A DNA stretch of 64,000 nt from Hyperoodon ampullatus (GCA_949752795.1 OX457063.1:68967783-69031782); one strand, 5' to 3'. Shown: positions 43,142-54,774, counted from the first letter of the stretch. Notes: generated from the sequence alone by a model not told the origin. Made by a program: numbers and translations.

Positions 43142-43494
43142 TGTTATGGACTGAACTGTATCCCCCAGAATTCATACATGGAAGCCCTAATCCCTAATGC
43201 ATTTGGTTAATAATAAGGTAATTAAGGTTAACCAGGGTCATTAGGAATCCTAATCCAATAGGATTGGTGTCCTTAGAAGAAGAGGAAGAGACACCAGGGA
43301 TGCAGCCACACAGAGGAAATGCCATGTGAGGACACAGCGAGATGGTGCCATCTACAATCCGAGTAGAGAGACCTCACCAGGAACCAGCTCTGCTGGCACC
43401 TTGATCTTGCACTTCTGGCCTCTGGAACCATGAGAGAATAAATTTCTGTTGTTTAAGTGGTATTTTGCTATGGCAGGCCAGGCAGACTAATACA
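43142..43494 (+). mobile_element. Solo MLT1-type LTR (ERVL-MaLR), complete
   Basis: Starts TGTTATGGACTGAACTGTAT and ends GCAGACTAATACA, with AATAAA at 43437-43442 in the expected place near the 3' end. CCTAATCCAATAGGATTGGT and AGACACCAGGGATGCAGCCA are the usual inner blocks. A perfect 5 bp duplication CAGAT lies at 43137-43141 and 43495-43499. Length 353 bp, near family size. Only the LTR remains, so the internal part was removed by LTR-LTR recombination. Confidence 0.93.
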
Positions 43495-43499
43495 CAGAT

Positions 43500-44313
43500 C
43501 ATGGGCCTCCTTTAGTTTTTGGGTCAATAACCTGGGCATTGTTTAATACCTTTGCTCAGTATCTCAGTCACTCACTGGGACTAAGTTCAATATTTATTGG
43601 AAGTTCTACTAACGGAGAACCCCACACTGCGAGCACCAGGTAACTTTCTGCAGGTGCCTCAATGAATTTGTTGGTTAAAACAATTTCTCAACTTTTCCAC
43701 TAAACTGAAAGTTAATCAAAAGGAAAGCCACGTGGGATGAAAAAAAATACTCAGGTTTTGAAGACTATTTTATCCCAGGACTACTTCTTGCAGGGTGGCC
43801 TTACACAGAGACTTCAGAGACCAACCTTACTGGTTTGCCATGTGTTGCCCTAAGGGGCCTCAAATTCCTACATCATTCACTTCAATGAGGTTGTTACTGA
43901 AATGCAGATGTTACCCCGAGAGTTGCTGGGTTGGTTTAAATCATTAGCATTACAATTAGATCCTTAGCTTAGCAAATTTCTGAGAACACGAGCCACATGA
44001 CAGATTAGTTCTGACGGGCAATCAGCGGTCAGAAGAAGATCAGAGCTTCCGGGTGTGTCCGGACCAGCCAAGTGCTCCTGATGAGCATTTGGCATCAGGC
44101 AGAATGAGGTAGAAGGGGGGTGAGCATGCCCAACAGGGAGGAGAGAAAAAGGAAGGAAACAACGGTCCCAGAGAGATGCTGTTTCTCCCTCTCCATTTTA
44201 TCAGAAACCATCCTTAGGGTACTTTACCACAGTTGTGAGGATCTCTTCTATACATCCTTATAGAAGTAAGATTAGGACTCTGAAGGACTGTGGCAATTCT
44301 GAGTCCTTCAGAA
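43500..44313. other. No recognisable feature
   Basis: Nothing classifiable was seen. Confidence 0.45.
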
Positions 44314-44513
44314 CAGCGGACCCCAACCTTTTTGGCACCAGGGACCAGTTCTGTGGAAGACAATTTTTTCATGGACGGGGGTGGGGGGATGGTTCAGGGG
44401 GTAATGAGGATGAAAGGGGAGCGATGGGGAGTGGCAGACGAAGCTTCGCTCGCCACTGCTCACCTCCTGCTGTGCGGCCCGGTTCCTAACAGGCCACGGA
44501 CTGGTACCGGTCT
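44314..44513 (+). mobile_element. hAT-type DNA element fragment
   Basis: Starts CAGCGGACCCCAACCTTTTT followed by GGCACCAGGGACCAGTTCTG, a well-known start for a mammalian hAT-like element. It ends inside GGCCACGGACTGGTACCGGT without the mirrored tip, so the right end is truncated and the middle is shortened. Family name not assigned. Confidence 0.65.
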
Positions 44514-44688
44514 GAAAACAAAGTCCAAGTAAATCCTGGTGCCCTGTGCCACAAATCCTGGTGGCGACATGTACTCACAGCCTGAGATTTGATTTCAGTC
44601 CAATCCCCCAAGGAGAGACACTGGATGAAAAACATTCCGTATGCGGCCAGTATGAAGAAAAGAGCAGTCATCAAAAAAAGCAACCCAG

Positions 44689-44840
44689 GGGACTTCCCTG
44701 GTGGTCCAGTGGTTTAGACTCCGAGCTCACAATGCAGGGGGCCCAGGTTAGATCCCTGGTCAGGGAAATAGATCCCGTATGCCACAACTAAGACCCGGCG
44801 CAGCCAAATAAATAAATAAACACTAAAAACAAAACAAAAC
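44689..44840 (+). mobile_element. tRNA-Glu-derived SINE, short older CHR-related type
   Basis: Head GGACTTCCCTGGTGGTCCAG, then GGTTAGATCCCTGGTCAGGG, a short body ending AAGACCCGGCGCAGCC, and an AAATAAATAAATAAAC tail. Target duplication AAGCAACCCAG at 44678-44688 and 44841-44851. Confidence 0.9.
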
Positions 44841-44851
44841 AAGCAACCCAG

Positions 44852-45383
44852 CTGAAAAGAATGGCTTAAATCAGAGCTCCAGAAGTGCCCTCTACAGCCA
44901 GCAGCAGGTGCTGTGTGTTTGGTTGCGTCATCCTGGACCAGGGGGTCACCCAGGTGAGACACAGAGAAGGAACTCTGCAGGTGTGTACACAGGAGATGTC
45001 TGGGGCTTGCCTTTCAAAATGTGCTGCTCTGTAAACCTGTAAGACTGTGGCTCTGGTGTTCAGCATGCAAAGAATCATCTGTGGTGCTTGTAAAGATGGT
45101 GCTTCCTGCTTCCCCTAGAGGATGCTGAATCCAGAAACTGCATTCCTAACCAGCTCCCCAGACGATTCTACCGCAGAGTGGTCTGCGGACCACACTTTGA
45201 GAATCCCTGCTGCAGGGGTTCTGGATCACACAGAGAATAAACAACTTTAGAAACAGTTCCTGAGTGGCCTGAAAATGTCTATGCACTTTCAAAGGGGCTT
45301 CTGGAAGCATTTACCTCAGGGCTCCCTTTGCAAGGAGAAGTTTCTTTGATTTGTGAAAAGCCATGAGGTCCTCTGGCTCTGAC
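44852..45383. other. Mostly unassigned; hAT-Charlie trace at 45115-45217
   Basis: AACCAGCTCCCCAGACGATT followed by GCGGACCACACTTTGAGAAT at 45145-45212 resembles the end of a MER5-type element. The remainder is unclassified. Confidence 0.45.
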
Positions 45384-45396
45384 AGGAGACACTTCT

Positions 45397-45602
45397 TTTT
45401 TTTTTTTTTTGCAGTACGCAGGCCTCTCACTGTTGTGGCCTCTCCCGTTGCGGAGCACAGGCTCCGGACGCGCAGGCCCAGCGGCCATGGCTCACGGGCC
45501 CAGCCGCTCCGCGGCATGTGGGATCTTCCCGGACCGGGGCACGAACGCGTGTCCCCTGCATCGGAAGGCGGACTCTCAACCACTGCGCCACCAGGGAAGC
45601 CC
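45397..45602 (-). mobile_element. CHR SINE, short young form
   Basis: Antisense with a short T-tail. Target duplication AGGAGACACTTCT identical at 45384-45396 and 45603-45615. The head has CATCGGAAGG where most copies have CATCGGCAGG. Confidence 0.95.
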
Positions 45603-45615
45603 AGGAGACACTTCT

Positions 45616-46594
45616 AATTGGGAGTGAGTACTGCCAACTCCACTCGCCTTCTCTGAGCCCACCCAACACGGTCTGCAGGCACCTGCCCCGACACAGAGCC
45701 CAGTAGTGAGGCACATGAGATCAGATTTTAATCACTGTTTTGAGAACATCAATTTGTTGGCTGACTAGTTGCTGGTTTACAGAAACAAGCAGCAGTAGCC
45801 TTAAAATGGGAGAAAAGGCCAATGAAAGAGTGCAGAAGAGCTACCTTGAGGAGTCTTTTCCTGGCCAGGGCTGCCGGAGGTACGTGAGGGCATTCTGATG
45901 CTCCATTTAGGAGCTCAGGCCCTTAGGAGACCAGTGACTCACCCGGAGGCCTTCTTGCTTCTTCACCTTTTGGCATGCATGAAGCAATGTGGGTAGGCAG
46001 GAGCCTGTCACCAGGGCATTTATCGCATTTAGATTAGCTGCTTAAAAATCCCTTATGAGAAACTAGGAAGGAACCTGGTGTCATTTTCTCCATAGAGACC
46101 TGAATTTAAAAAGCCTTCCTAGTCCCATGCCAGCATTTCCTAAGTGAGCCTTTCTTCTGTCACTGCAGAGCCAGAAGGTAGCGGCATCACCTAGCAGCTG
46201 CTTGCAAAGTGCAAATTACATAACGTGTGCTATGTAAGCAAAGGACGGCAGCTTAGGCTGAGCAGAAGACAACCACTCCCGCTTTGATCTCAAATGCCCC
46301 TTTATGTGCTCTGACGCAGAGGTCCCCCAAACAGACTAAGGATGATGGGACTAATGGAAGCAGCTATTCCTGCCAGGTGTCTGATACCCTCAGGGATTTG
46401 GAAAGTCCTAGTCCTCCCACCCCTGGCCCTGTGCAGAATGGACATGGAATGCGATGAGATCGGGGTGAGGGGCATTCATCCCAAGACTTGAAGCCCTCCA
46501 TCCTAATACGCAAGCACATGTTTGAATGTAATAAGTTTGAAACTTGTAGCATAAATGACTACACTTTTTTGAAGCGAGGCATCCTCTCTGCCTT
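45616..46594. other. No recognisable feature
   Basis: Nothing classifiable was seen. Confidence 0.45.
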
Positions 46595-46767
46595 CCCCAG
46601 TTTCATTCATTCTCTCACTCTTTTATCCACTCTCTTTTTCATCTTTTTTGTCATTTCTTTGCCTCTCCTGCTTTCTTCTTTCCTCTTCTCCATCTCTCTT
46701 TCTCCTATGTCTTCTTCCCACCCTCCCTCACTCGCCCCTTCCTCTTCTCTTCCACCTTATCTTTCAT
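46595..46767. repeat. Polypyrimidine-rich tract
   Basis: About 170 bp that is mostly C and T on the plus strand (for example TTTCCTCTTCTCCATCTCTC). Such tracts can adopt triplex (H-DNA) conformations in principle. No simple repeat unit. Confidence 0.8.
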
Positions 46768-46769
46768 TC

Positions 46770-47425
46770 AAATGACATTTATTTGATACCTGCTACCTGT
46801 CAGATAGTAAGACAACAAAATGAAAAATGCCATCCTGACCTCATTCAGTCAGGACCTATTTTGAGAGTTCCTTTGTGCCAAGCACTGTTGTGGGTGTTTG
46901 AGACGCACAATGAACCAAACAGAGTAATGGTCCCTATCCTTGTGAAGCCTAGTAAAAGCTGTAAAGAAGCCATGAAAATACAGTGGGGAGTACCAAAGTT
47001 CAGGCCGGGGAGTCATGAGAGACCTCTGGTAGGATTCAGTGTTTGAGCAGAGCCTGGAAGGAGATGTAACAGTTAGCCCTGTGGGCAGAGGAGGGAACAT
47101 GTGCAAAGGCAAGAAGGTGTAAGAGCATGTGCCATTGGGGACCTACAGGTAGGTAATGTCGTCTAAGGATGATGATGCCTGTGGGTGTAGCAGAAGCTGA
47201 AACTGAAGACCCCAGCAAGGACCAAGGAGTAAAGGTCCTGATGCACCAAAGAGAGGGATCTGCAATGTATTCTGAAGGCCATGGGGCACCACTTAAGGAT
47301 TTTAAATAGATGAGTAACAAGACAAGATCTGCACTTTAAAAAGATAATTCCGAGAGCAAACCACCCCAAGGGTAAGACTGGTGAGGGACAATGGCAGAGG
47401 GAAAGTGACCAACAAAGAGATTATC
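46770..47425 (-). mobile_element. L2-type LINE 3' part, antisense
   Basis: TTTGTGCCAAGCACTGTTGT, AATGGTCCCTATCCTTGTGA, GTTTGAGCAGAGCCTGGAAG, CTGAAGGCCATGGGGCACCA and GAGTAACAAGACAAGATCTG appear in the order of antisense L2 3' UTR and adjoining region. This is the longest L2 3' part of the window. It is cut before the reverse transcriptase domain. Confidence 0.7.
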
Positions 47426-47663
47426 TCAATAATCCCAGTGGGAAATGGACTGGGGGAGACATAAGAAAATCTCTGCCCCCATACATACATATACAGCTAT
47501 ATTTTTTATTGCTCAGTATTGGTCCCTGGAAGACATCCTACTGTACATTTTCAGTCTTGTCCCAAGATGTATAGACTTTCTATAGAGACAGAGTCATTTG
47601 TGCTTTCCTGTCTTCATGATGTCTGTCCTGAAGTTCTCTACCAAAACCAACGACCCATGTTTC

Positions 47664-48551
47664 AGCCCTTGCGGAAAACAGTTTGGCAGTTCCTCAAAAA
47701 GTTAAACATGGAATTACCATATGACCCAGCAATTCCACTCCTAGGTACATACCCCAAAGAACTGAAAACAAGTACTCAAATGAACACTTATCCAAAAATG
47801 TTTCTAGGGACTTCCCTGGTGGTCCAGTGGTCAAGAATCTGCCTGTCAATGCAGGGAACACGGGTTCAAGCCCTGGTCCGGGAAGATCCCACATGCCACG
47901 GAGCAACTTAAGCCCGTGTGCCACAACTACGGAGCCCACATGCCACAACTACTGAAGCCCACGCGCCTAGAGCCTGTGCTCCGCAACAGGAGAAGCCATC
48001 GCAGTGAGAAGCCGGCGCACCACAACGAAGAGTAGCCCCCGCTCACTGCAACTAGAGAGAAAGCCCGTGTGCAGCAAAGAAGACCCAAGGCAGCCAAAAA
48101 TAAATAAATTAATTAATTAAAAAAAAATGTTCCTAGTAGCAAAAGTTGAAAACAGCGCAAATGTCCATTCATGGATGAATGTGATATATCCATTGAATGG
48201 AATATTATTCAGCCATAAAAACAAATGAAGTACTGATACATACTACAATATGGATGAATCTCCATTCTGCTAAGTGAAAGAAGCCAGACACAAAAGGCCA
48301 TGTTGTATAACTCTATTTGTACGAAATATTAGAAAAAAGTAAATTCACAGAAATAGAAAGCAGACTGGTGGATACCCAGGGTAGGAGGAGGGGGAGGGGG
48401 GAGTCCTGAGTAACTGCTTAATGAGTACTGGGTTTTATTCTGGAGTGATGAAATGTTTTAGAACTAGACAGTGGTGGTAGTTGCACAACATTATGAATGT
48501 ACTATGGCTAATTTTATGTTATATAAATTTCACCTCAATTAAAAAAATTTC
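47664..48551 (+). mobile_element. L1 3' end, interrupted by a CHR SINE
   Basis: GCGGAAAACAGTTTGGCAGT, CATATGACCCAGCAATTCCA, ACATACCCCAAAGAACTGAA, then after the SINE GAATGGAATATTATTCAGCC and TTATATAAATTTCACCTCAA. It holds the last part of ORF2 and the 3' UTR. No long frame survives. Confidence 0.88.
47808..48122 (+). mobile_element. CHR SINE, long form, inside L1
   Basis: Target duplication AAAAATGTTTCTAG (47794-47807) and AAAAATGTTCCTAG (48123-48136) consists of L1 sequence. Head GGACTTCCCTGGTGGTCCAG resembles the older subtypes, whereas the body is the full long form. Confidence 0.95.
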
Positions 48552-49190
48552 TTTTGAAAAACTAATGATCCAATTTCACTCTCCTCTTTCTCCAACCCTG
48601 TTCCCCCTATAATCAATGTCCTGATAACTGAAGTGTTATAAGGATGGAGCTGACCACAGCAAGCCCTCCAGAGTTGGCACACAGCCACGGATGATCACAT
48701 TTTTCAATTTCCCTTAAGGGTGCCGAGAGTTTAGAGGAGCCAGCAGAATCAGGGAGGTCAGCGAGAACAGGTTTCAGTTTGCTCCTTTGAGTGGTGGAAT
48801 CTGATAGTTTAAGAGAACGCAATATACCATAGATCAGGGCAACAAGAAGAAGTCCGTGCATGGGAAGAAAGCTTAGGTCCCATTGCAGAAACCTGCACAG
48901 CAGGCTTTGTGGGAAGTGGCTCGAGAGATGCTTGTAGACTGCAGTGTCTGGCTTCTGCCACGGCTGCGCCTCTGTTTCTTCCTACAGAAAAGACTAATGA
49001 AGAGGCTGAAGTACTGTGCACAAGGAAGCTGATTAAACCGCCCTCCTCCGGTCTCTGAGAAGGAGGCATTCTGAGAGCCTGAATCCAGTAAACAAAGCAG
49101 CAAGACATGACTTAGTTGCACCAAGCACTGAAAAGGGGCTTTCTAGGGCTTGGAAAGTAGAATTGCACGCTAGAAAGGCCTGGAGGCTCT
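48552..49190. other. No recognisable feature
   Basis: Nothing classifiable was seen. Confidence 0.45.
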
Positions 49191-49194
49191 GGGT

Positions 49195-49375
49195 ATGAAC
49201 ATGGATACTGCCACAGACTAACTGAGTGACCATGAGAAGTTATTTATCCTCTCTATGCCTCAGTTTTCTCATCTGTAAAATAGGGATAATTACACCTACC
49301 TCATAGCTCATCTGCTCTTGTGAGAAATAAATGATATATGTCACATATTCAGAAAGTGCCGGGAAATATTCAAAT
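49195..49375 (-). mobile_element. MIR SINE, antisense
   Basis: GACTAACTGAGTGACCATGA, CCTCAGTTTTCTCATCTGTA and AAATAGGGATAATTACACCT are the conserved MIR core, and the match continues to GAGAAATAAATGATATATGT. Confidence 0.85.
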
Positions 49376-49379
49376 TGTT

Positions 49380-49985
49380 TGATAAGTGGTGTGATATGAA
49401 TACCAACTCATCAGCATAAACAACGAAATAAGCAATCCAATCAGGAAAGACACCAGCCATGTCCCACCTGTTTGCTGTACAGGTAATGTACAAATCTTCC
49501 CTGAAATAGCTCATGGTTCATAGTAAACCTTCAATGAAGAGTAACTATTATTTGGAAGAGGCAGCTAGAAACAGAATCTGGAGGGGGAGGGCATTGTTTC
49601 TATAAAATACAGCCCACCCTTAGGTAGCTCTATGTATGACAGACAAGGGCAAGTACCGGCTGGAAAAGATCTCTGAAAGTCCCCCCTTGCCCGGGAGCCT
49701 CCTCTTTCTCCTGTCCCCTTGCCACAGCCCACTTCTGTAGACAGGTGATCTCCAGGAAAGGTGGCAAAATGGATCCTGTTTCCCAGACACGTACAATGAA
49801 AGCACAAAGGAAGTGTAAATAGGCACAAGGTACATTTAAAACTAGCTAATAATTTGCCATAGAAGTCTAAAGGCCCCGAATAAAAGGACTGCAGAAGCAG
49901 CTAGTCCAGGACTTAAAGGGCTGCCCTACCCACCCCAGAAGAGAGGAGCATGAACCAGAATGCAGATCAATGGCTTGATTCCTTC
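49380..49985. other. No recognisable feature
   Basis: Nothing classifiable was seen. Confidence 0.45.
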
Positions 49986-50006
49986 ATCAAAAAAGGACTG
50001 CTGTGG

Positions 50007-50206
50007 GCTTCCCTGGTGGCGCAGTGGTTGACAGTCCGCCTGCCAGTGCAGGGGACGCGGGTTCGTGCCCTGGTCTAGGAGGATCCCACATGCCGCGGAG
50101 CGGCTGGGCCCGTGAGCCATGGCTGCTGAGCCTGCGCGTCCGGAGCCTGTTGCTCTGCAACGGGAGAGGCCACAGCAGTGAGAGGCCTGCGTACCGCAAA
50201 AAAAAA
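50007..50206 (+). mobile_element. CHR SINE, short young form
   Basis: Target duplication AAAAAAGGACTGCTGTGG at about 49989-50006 and AAAAAAGGACTGCTATGG at about 50207-50224, one mismatch in 18. One extra T in CCTGTTGCTCTGC. Confidence 0.94.
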
Positions 50207-50224
50207 AAAAAAGGACTGCTATGG

Positions 50225-50879
50225 GGAGAGGTGGAGGTGGGGTGCGGATGTCGACTAAACTGGCATTGTTCTCAAAAATATTTGAAATATTTATAGTCCC
50301 AGGAATAGGGGGTACATTTTAGGGAATTATGTGAGAAGGATGAAAAACAGTTTCTGACTTTGTTCATCCCTTTGCCAGCACAGTCTTCAAGTGTTCAGGT
50401 CTGGCTGAATGAATAGACAGATGAGTGCATGGATGGCTCGTGGAAAAGAGAGGACGGGGTATGTTTAGAGAAGAAAAGTGCATATCAGGTGGGTTCCTGG
50501 AATGCAATTCTGCCCTAAACTTAAGGAAATTAAGGAACGACTCAGATGAGATGAAAGATTCTGCCCTGACACAGGAAAGGTATGTGAAGTGGCTCGGTCA
50601 CTATCAGTAGAACTCAAAGATGCAGCAGATGCAGTCAGGTGAGACCACCACGTTCCCAGGACTACTCCAGATGCAATAAAGTTCCACCTTGAGAGGAAGT
50701 GGCTCCCTTCTGCCTACAGATCTGTCCCAGCCCTCACTGCCATGCCTGATCACCAGCAGGTCGCCATCTTTATTAGTCTGCCAATATCTTGCCTAGCGTT
50801 TCTCCTGTGGTTCTGTTTCTTCATTTGATCTGCCATCTCTGCCTTTCTAGCCACCCTAACCCTTCGCTTCCCTGTTTTA
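50225..50879. other. No recognisable feature
   Basis: Nothing classifiable was seen. Confidence 0.45.
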
Positions 50880-51310
50880 GGAAGTGGCTCTGAGTCAGAC
50901 ACTTGGATTCAAACCCTGGTTCCATCATTTACTAGCTGCGTGACGTTGGACAAATCATTTAACATTTTCTACGCCTAGGAAATGGATGATAAAAGTATCT
51001 ACATCGGGACTTCCCTGGTGGTCCAGTGGTTAAGACTTCACCTTCCAATGTAGGGGGTGTGAGTTCGATCCCTGGCTGGGGAGCTAAGATCCCACATGCC
51101 TCATGGCCAAAAAACCAAAACATAAAACAGAAGCAATAGTGCAACAAATTCAGTGAAGACTTAAAAAAAAAATGGTCCACATCAAAAACAAACAAACAAA
51201 CAAAAACAACAAAAAAAGTATCTACATCATAAGGTTATTGTGAAAATTAAGGGGAAAAAAATTCACATCGAGCAATTACAACAATTTTGGCCTATAACAC
51301 ATGATAACTA
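50880..51310 (-). mobile_element. MIR SINE split by a younger SINE
   Basis: GGATTCAAACCCTGGTTCCA, ACTAGCTGCGTGACGTTGGA and CAAATCATTTAACATTTTCT run to 51005. The MIR resumes at 51229 with ATAAGGTTATTGTGAAAATT. The two halves join without loss except for the SINE and its duplication. Confidence 0.8.
51006..51213 (+). mobile_element. tRNA-Glu-derived SINE with distinct 3' body, inside MIR
   Basis: Head GGACTTCCCTGGTGGTCCAG, B-box-like GAGTTCGATCCC, then a body unlike the CHR copies: CAGAAGCAATAGTGCAACAA, TCAGTGAAGACTT and ATGGTCCACATC. Target duplication AAAAGTATCTACATC identical at 50991-51005 and 51214-51228. It is the only copy of this type with the full 3' body in the window. Confidence 0.92.
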
Positions 51311-51529
51311 TTACTATGGTTACCGTAGTCTGGCTTAGATATTACATTTATGAAATTACACAGGCTAATTCCATGCCTCCAAAGTCTTTTTATGATTCCC
51401 AATTCCTTTTGTGCCTATGTTTAGACTCTATACCAAATCTTCTGGACCTGGTTTCAGTCACCCTAAGCTGTCTTCCAATTAATAACAGTATCTAAATTTT
51501 ATTAAACTACTATGTGTCAGAACTTTATC

Positions 51530-51700
51530 TTTTTATGTATGTTATCTAATTGATTTCATCACCACAATAACCTTGTAAGGATATTATTGCCCCACTTTAC
51601 TGATAAGAAAATAGACTCAGAGAGGTAAATAATGTGTCCAAATCCAAACAGTTAGTAAACGGCAAGCACTGTGGTGAATCCAATTCTTTCTACAAAAATA
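51530..51700 (+). mobile_element. MIR SINE
   Basis: CCCCACTTTACTGATAAGAA, AGACTCAGAGAGGTAAATAA and CCAAACAGTTAGTAAACGGC follow the MIR core. Confidence 0.75.
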
Positions 51701-52412
51701 AAGCCCATCCCATTATTCTATGGTCCCTCCTGGTTGTTTCATGTGCATGGATCTGGTCCTCTTGACTTAACCCTAAGCATTTCCATACTGGGACACCTTC
51801 TATCTATCTTCTATCTCTATAACTCTAAGGGGTTACCACTCCTAGTATAGTGTTAGGCATGCCATAGGTACTCACTAACTGCTCATTTGGATGCTCAGAA
51901 AAAAAACATATCTGTAAACAATTCTTTGGTAACATTCTGACTTAATAACTTGCTCTGTACAAAGGCCACCAATAAATAGTTCTAGGATTAATTTACAAAG
52001 CTCATGCCTTCACAACAAATTCTATCTGTTTGTTGAACAAACATGTCAACATATTTGCATGGTAGGAATTTAAGGAAGTCACCCAGATGACCCCTGTCTT
52101 TACATGAATGATGCCAGGGATCCAAAGACACATTCTTGTTGAAGGGATCCACCACTGTTCTACCCATTACAGCTGTGACCAAGCAAACCAGTATGGCCCT
52201 GACATAATAAGTAACAGCCTCAGCTTCATTATAATGTACAGTCTGTCTCTACAACCCTCAGCCAGCCCCTCATTCTAAACCAGGGTAGCAGTGACCAACA
52301 GCTACTGTCCTAGGCTGTAGCTCTTTTCAACATCACAGAAAAATTAAGGCTATGAATTAGTAATTTTATTTAGGCAGAATTATTCCCATGGACCTTTTCA
52401 TAACTAGCTCAT
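51701..52412. other. No recognisable feature
   Basis: Nothing classifiable was seen. Confidence 0.45.
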
Positions 52413-52427
52413 AAAGAAAGAATTGGG

Positions 52428-52635
52428 GGGCTTCCCTGGTGGCGCAGTGGTTGGGAGTCCGCCTGCCGATGCAGGGGATACGGGTTCGTGCCCCGGTCCG
52501 GGAGGATCCCGCATGCCGCGGAGCGGCTGGGCCCGTGAGCCATGGCCGCTGGGCCTGCGCATCCGGAGCCTGTGCTCCTCAACGGGAGAGGCCACAACAG
52601 TGAGAGGCCCGCGTACCACAAAAAAAAAAAAAAAG
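52428..52635 (+). mobile_element. CHR SINE, short young form
   Basis: Target duplication AAAGAAAGAATTGGG (52413-52427) and AAAGAAAGAACTGGG (52636-52650), one mismatch. Head GGCGCAGTGGTTGGGAGTCC. Confidence 0.95.
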
Positions 52636-52650
52636 AAAGAAAGAACTGGG

Positions 52651-53768
52651 ATGATTTGTTTAATACTTTCATCCACAGAGAAATATCTAGAGAGAAGGTT
52701 TTATAGAAAATGGCTGAAATTTTCATTGCCAAATGCCAGAAAAACAAATATCTTTGTTCTGTTTCAAATTATTATACTTTTCTATCTGATTTTTCATAAT
52801 TTTTTCTTTTTGGTTTCCATCTGGCTTTAGAGATTAACGTGAGAAGGTCCGTTTATGTGGGGCTCATTCAAAGAACTGACCTTGTTAGTGAAGTCATGGA
52901 AATGACGGTCTATGGCCATCACAGACATAATGGCTCTGATAATGATAGAGCCGCTAAATTATGATCTGAACTTGTAAATAAAAGAGAGGAAGTTGCACGG
53001 ATCCTATTTTCAAGACAATGTCCCTGAACATATCCTTGCAAATGAGAACAAGTAAGAAGAAATGAAGAGAATATACGATGTTCAGACAAGATTATTTCTA
53101 AACAGAGCGCCTTTCCGCATTTTCTGTGACAAGCCTGCAACTCTTTAAATGAGCCCCTCGCAATTTCAGAGTTGCACCTGGTTCAATCGATGACTCCCAT
53201 CATTTCCTCACTTGCAAACCAGTCCCATTTTACTCTGCATGGAGAACACTGATGTCACAGACGCTTTGAGCTATAGCATCCATTTATTCAGTATTCATTT
53301 CTCTCTAACCCTTGTGTAGTTGTGGCTGGGGTAAGGGAAGCGCAAAAGAATGGTAGGATTTGATCCTTGCCCGCCAGCATCTCACACCTGCAGAGAGAAG
53401 ACACAGACCCATGAAACAGTGACAAAGCTATACGGGGCTGCAGGTTGTCAGCGCCCAGGTGAGTCGGACAGATGCTGCCACGTGAATTCCGAAGAGTCCG
53501 GAAACGCTGGGAAGAGCCTCACAGGAGGAGTGGAATAAGAGCTGGACCTTGTGTAGTGTGAAAGCTCTAAAGGGGGGTGGAGCTTCCCCCCAAAAAGGGA
53601 ACGGTGTCCACAATTCTCACACTTGGGATTGAACACTGCCTATTCATGCAACTGGGAGGGGACCACACTGCCTAGAGCAGAGTTACATGGAAATAGCTGA
53701 GATATGACCATATAGGTCAGTGGAGTAGGATTCAAAAATACCTTGAATCTTCAACATATCTTTAGTAT
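52651..53768. other. No recognisable repeat (about 1.1 kb)
   Basis: No repeat family and no domain in the short frames. The stretch 52900-53110 looks compositionally even and free of decay patterns, which would suit a conserved non-coding element, but this cannot be judged without alignments. Confidence 0.35.
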
Positions 53769-53779
53769 ATCTCAAATTA

Positions 53780-54737
53780 TTAAAAATGGGTGGAAGACCT
53801 AAATAGACATTTCATCAAAGAAGGCATACAGTTGGCCAAGAGGCACATGAAAAGATGCTCAACATCACTAATTATTAGAGAAATGCAAGTCAAAACTACA
53901 AAGAGGTATCACCTCACACCGGTCAAAATGGCCATCATCAAAAATCTACAAACAATAAATGCTGGAGAGGGTGTGGAGAAAAGGGAACCGTCAATACACT
54001 GTTGGTGGGAATGTAAATTGATACAGCCACTATGGAGAGAACAGTATGGATGTTCCTTAAAAACTAAAAGTAGAACTACCAAATGACCCAGCAGTCCCAC
54101 TACTGGGCATATACCCAGAGAAAACCATAATTCAAAAGGACACATGTACCCCAATGTTCACTGCAGCACTACTTACAATAGCCAGGACATGGAAACAACC
54201 TAAATGTCCAACGAAAGATGAATGCATGAATAAGATGTGGTACATATACACAATGGAATATTACTCAGCCATAAAAAGGAATGAAATTGGGTCATTTGTG
54301 GAGATGTGGATGGACCTAGAGTCTGTCATACAGAGTGAAGTAAGTCAGAAAGAGAAACACAAATACCGTATATTAATGCATGTATGTGGAATCTAGAAAA
54401 ATGGTACAGATGAACCTATATGTAGGGCAGGAATAGAGACACAGACGTAGAGAATGCACATGTGGACACGGGGGGAAGGGGAAGGTGGGATGAATTGTGA
54501 GATTAGATTTGACATAAATACACTACCATGTGTAAAATAGATAGCTAGTGGGAACCTGCCGTATAGCACAGGGAGCTCAGCTCGGTGCTCTGTGAGGACC
54601 TAAATGGTTGGAATGGGGGTGGGGTGGGAGGGAGGTCCAAGAGGGAGGGGATATAGGTATACATAGAGCTGATTCACTTCACTGTACAGCAGAAACTAAC
54701 ACAACATTGTAAAGCAATTTTACTCCAATTAAAAAAA
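53780..54737 (+). mobile_element. L1 3' end, 5'-truncated
   Basis: Starts in the last part of ORF2 (frames 53790-54086 with [20 protein letters not shown], and 54154-54396 ending HVCGI) and runs through the 3' UTR to CCAATTAAAAAAAATGG. It is closely similar to the 3' part of the L1 at 31628, in the opposite direction. A frameshift near 54090-54150 separates the two frames. Confidence 0.9.
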
Positions 54738-54774
54738 ATGGCTTACATTTTAAAGTGACTGGTCAAGAAACTAT

